A stretch of 64,000 nt of DNA from Sedimenticola thiotaurini (GTDB lineage: Bacteria; Pseudomonadota; Gammaproteobacteria; Chromatiales; Chromatiaceae). The notes below the pieces were generated by a model. That model was not told the DNA's origin. It saw only the letters and a program-made list of their open reading frames with translations, and searched no databases. Positions 63,148-64,000 of the stretch are shown here, piece by piece. Every line of letters starts with the position of its first letter. Within the stretch, counting starts at the first letter, position 1. The translations under genes were made by a program, and so were the position numbers. The DNA is taken from contig NZ_CP011412.1 in the NCBI RefSeq assembly GCF_001007875.1, positions 3,782,001-3,846,000 on the forward strand, written 5' to 3'.

Positions 63148-63200
63148 CTGTTACCACGGTTCGTTACCATTGGTGACACTGCCGTGTGGTTAGGTAACAG
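63148..63200. promoter_or_regulatory. Interrupted inverted repeats (candidate UAS)
   Basis: CTGTTACC (63148-63155) and GGTAACAG (63193-63200) are exact complements; between them GTTACC (63163-63168) faces GGTGAC (63172-63177) across 3 nt. The cluster lies 50-115 bp upstream of the sigma-54-like box, the position of an enhancer, just after the stop codon of the regulator gene. Confidence 0.5.
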
Positions 63201-63206
63201 CCAATC

Positions 63207-64000
63207 TCAGTTGCCGCCCTTTTTGCTGCGCGGAATACCGAACCGCTGGCGTCTCTCCCACAGCGCCTTGCGGCTGATCCCCAGCCGTTTGGCCAGCTCG
63301 GTTTCGGTCATCTGATCCTGGTTCTCCAGCACAAACTGGCGGAAATACTCCTCCAGTGACAGGTCGGCTGAAGCCGCTGTCGGGGTCGCTGGCTGACTGG
63401 CGGCCGAGTGGGCGCTGTCAATCGCCAGCAGATCCGGCGTGATCTCATCCTCCTCGCACAGGATGACGGCCCGTTCCAGGGCGTTCTCCAGCTCCCGTAC
63501 GTTACCGGGCCAGCCGTAGGTGGTGATGGTTTCAACGGCGGCCGGGTTCAGCTTCATGGGGGAGCGGTTGAGCTGCTTGCGGGTTTTCTCAAGTAGGAAC
63601 TCCGCCAACTCCACCACGTCCTGACCCCGCTCCCGCAGGGGTGGCAGGTTGAGTTCCACCACCCGCAGGCGGAAATAGAGATCGCTGCGGAACTCCCCCT
63701 CCTGTACCCGCTGTTTCAGATCCCGGTGGGTGGCGGCGATCAGACGCACATCCACCAGCCGTGACTGTTCGGAACCGACCCGGCGGATCTCGCCGTTCTG
63801 CAGAACCCGCAACAGCCGCGCCTGGGCGGCCATGGGCAGTTCCCCGATCTCATCCAGAAACAGGGTGCCGCCTTCAGCCGCCTCGATCAGGCCGGTGCGG
63901 GCACTGTCGGCTCCGGTGAAAGCCCCCTTTTCATGGCCGAACAGCTCCGATTCGATCAGGGTCTCCGGGATCGCCGCGCAGTTGACAGTGACGATCGGGG
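63207..64000 (-). CDS. Sigma-54-dependent regulator (NtrC family), C-terminal part
   Basis: The frame is open to the right edge, so the receiver or sensor domain lies outside. Visible: [27 protein letters not shown] with a complete GAFTGA loop, Walker [51 protein letters not shown] (arginine finger) and the Fis-type helix-turn-helix [23 protein letters not shown] at the end. Upstream of the SSS symporter on the same strand, it is the likely activator of the sigma-54-like promoter at 63084. Confidence 0.95.
   Translation of the reverse strand, partial: PIVTVNCAAIPETLIESELFGHEKGAFTGADSARTGLIEAAEGGTLFLDEIGELPMAAQARLLRVLQNGEIRRVGSEQSRLVDVRLIAATHRDLKQRVQEGEFRSDLYFRLRVVELNLPPLRERGQDVVELAEFLLEKTRKQLNRSPMKLNPAAVETITTYGWPGNVRELENALERAVILCEEDEITPDLLAIDSAHSAASQPATPTAASADLSLEEYFRQFVLENQDQMTETELAKRLGISRKALWERRQRFGIPRSKKGGN

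Overview
The window looks like a chromosomal segment of a gammaproteobacterium. By eye its base composition is moderately GC-rich. Gene content and protein style (class I PHA synthase, TRAP transporter with a sigma-54 activator, RbbA-type ABC system, GGDEF/EAL proteins, and an acetate module of Acs, exonuclease, CBS-nucleotidyltransferase and Na+/solute symporter) fit a heterotrophic or sulfur-oxidising marine or sediment lineage of the Chromatiales type. The lineage is an impression only; no rRNA or marker search could be run. No rRNA, tRNA or CRISPR was recognised.

Layout. 1-4.9 kb: the end of an SLC13-type permease, then a lipoprotein periplasmic binding protein with a dCache-HAMP-PAS-GGDEF-EAL receptor. 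5-17.3 kb: a GNAT, an ABC-2 exporter pair, a DUF211 / VIT-like / P-type ATPase metal cluster, alanine dehydrogenase and a HlyD-RbbA-YhhJ type export operon. 17.5-25.7 kb: PHA synthase, a PAS sigma-54 activator and a TRAP transporter (dctPQM) with universal stress protein and a small SRPBCC-like protein; a near-perfect sigma-54 promoter and an inverted-repeat activator site lie between activator and transporter. 25.8-38.2 kb: a 1227-residue PilZ-DUF1631-GGDEF-EAL protein, aldo/keto reductase, cold-shock protein, Nudix ADP-sugar hydrolase, cytochrome b561 with PepSY, AEC transporter, DUF533, AhpD-like protein, patatin, and two small proteins.

38.4-43.4 kb is the accessory island and the most interesting part. 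It is AT-rich and consists of an IS3-family element (transposase orfB broken by an amber codon) inserted in the attC of an integron-type gene cassette. Two cassettes can be delimited exactly, because the 5' boundary bases of each cassette match the inverse-core (R'') box of its own attC. The first carries a Gabija-like pair (OLD-family ATPase/TOPRIM nuclease plus UvrD-like helicase, overlapping by 16 nt). The second carries a 314-residue protein of unknown function whose last residues are encoded by its attC. A third attC lies upstream with no recognisable cassette gene, and no integrase is visible, so this is a cluster of attC sites without integrase, or the distal part of an integron.

43.7-64 kb returns to core genes: HerA-like ATPase, DUF2207 and LemA, Ppx/GppA, SixA, Nudix, NYN-CSD protein, an acyltransferase-hydrolase fusion, then the acetate module (acs, DEDDh exonuclease, cNMP/CBS/DUF294 protein, small membrane and TPR proteins, SSS symporter) and the C-terminal part of a sigma-54 regulator, with a sigma-54-like promoter and operator-like repeats between regulator and symporter.
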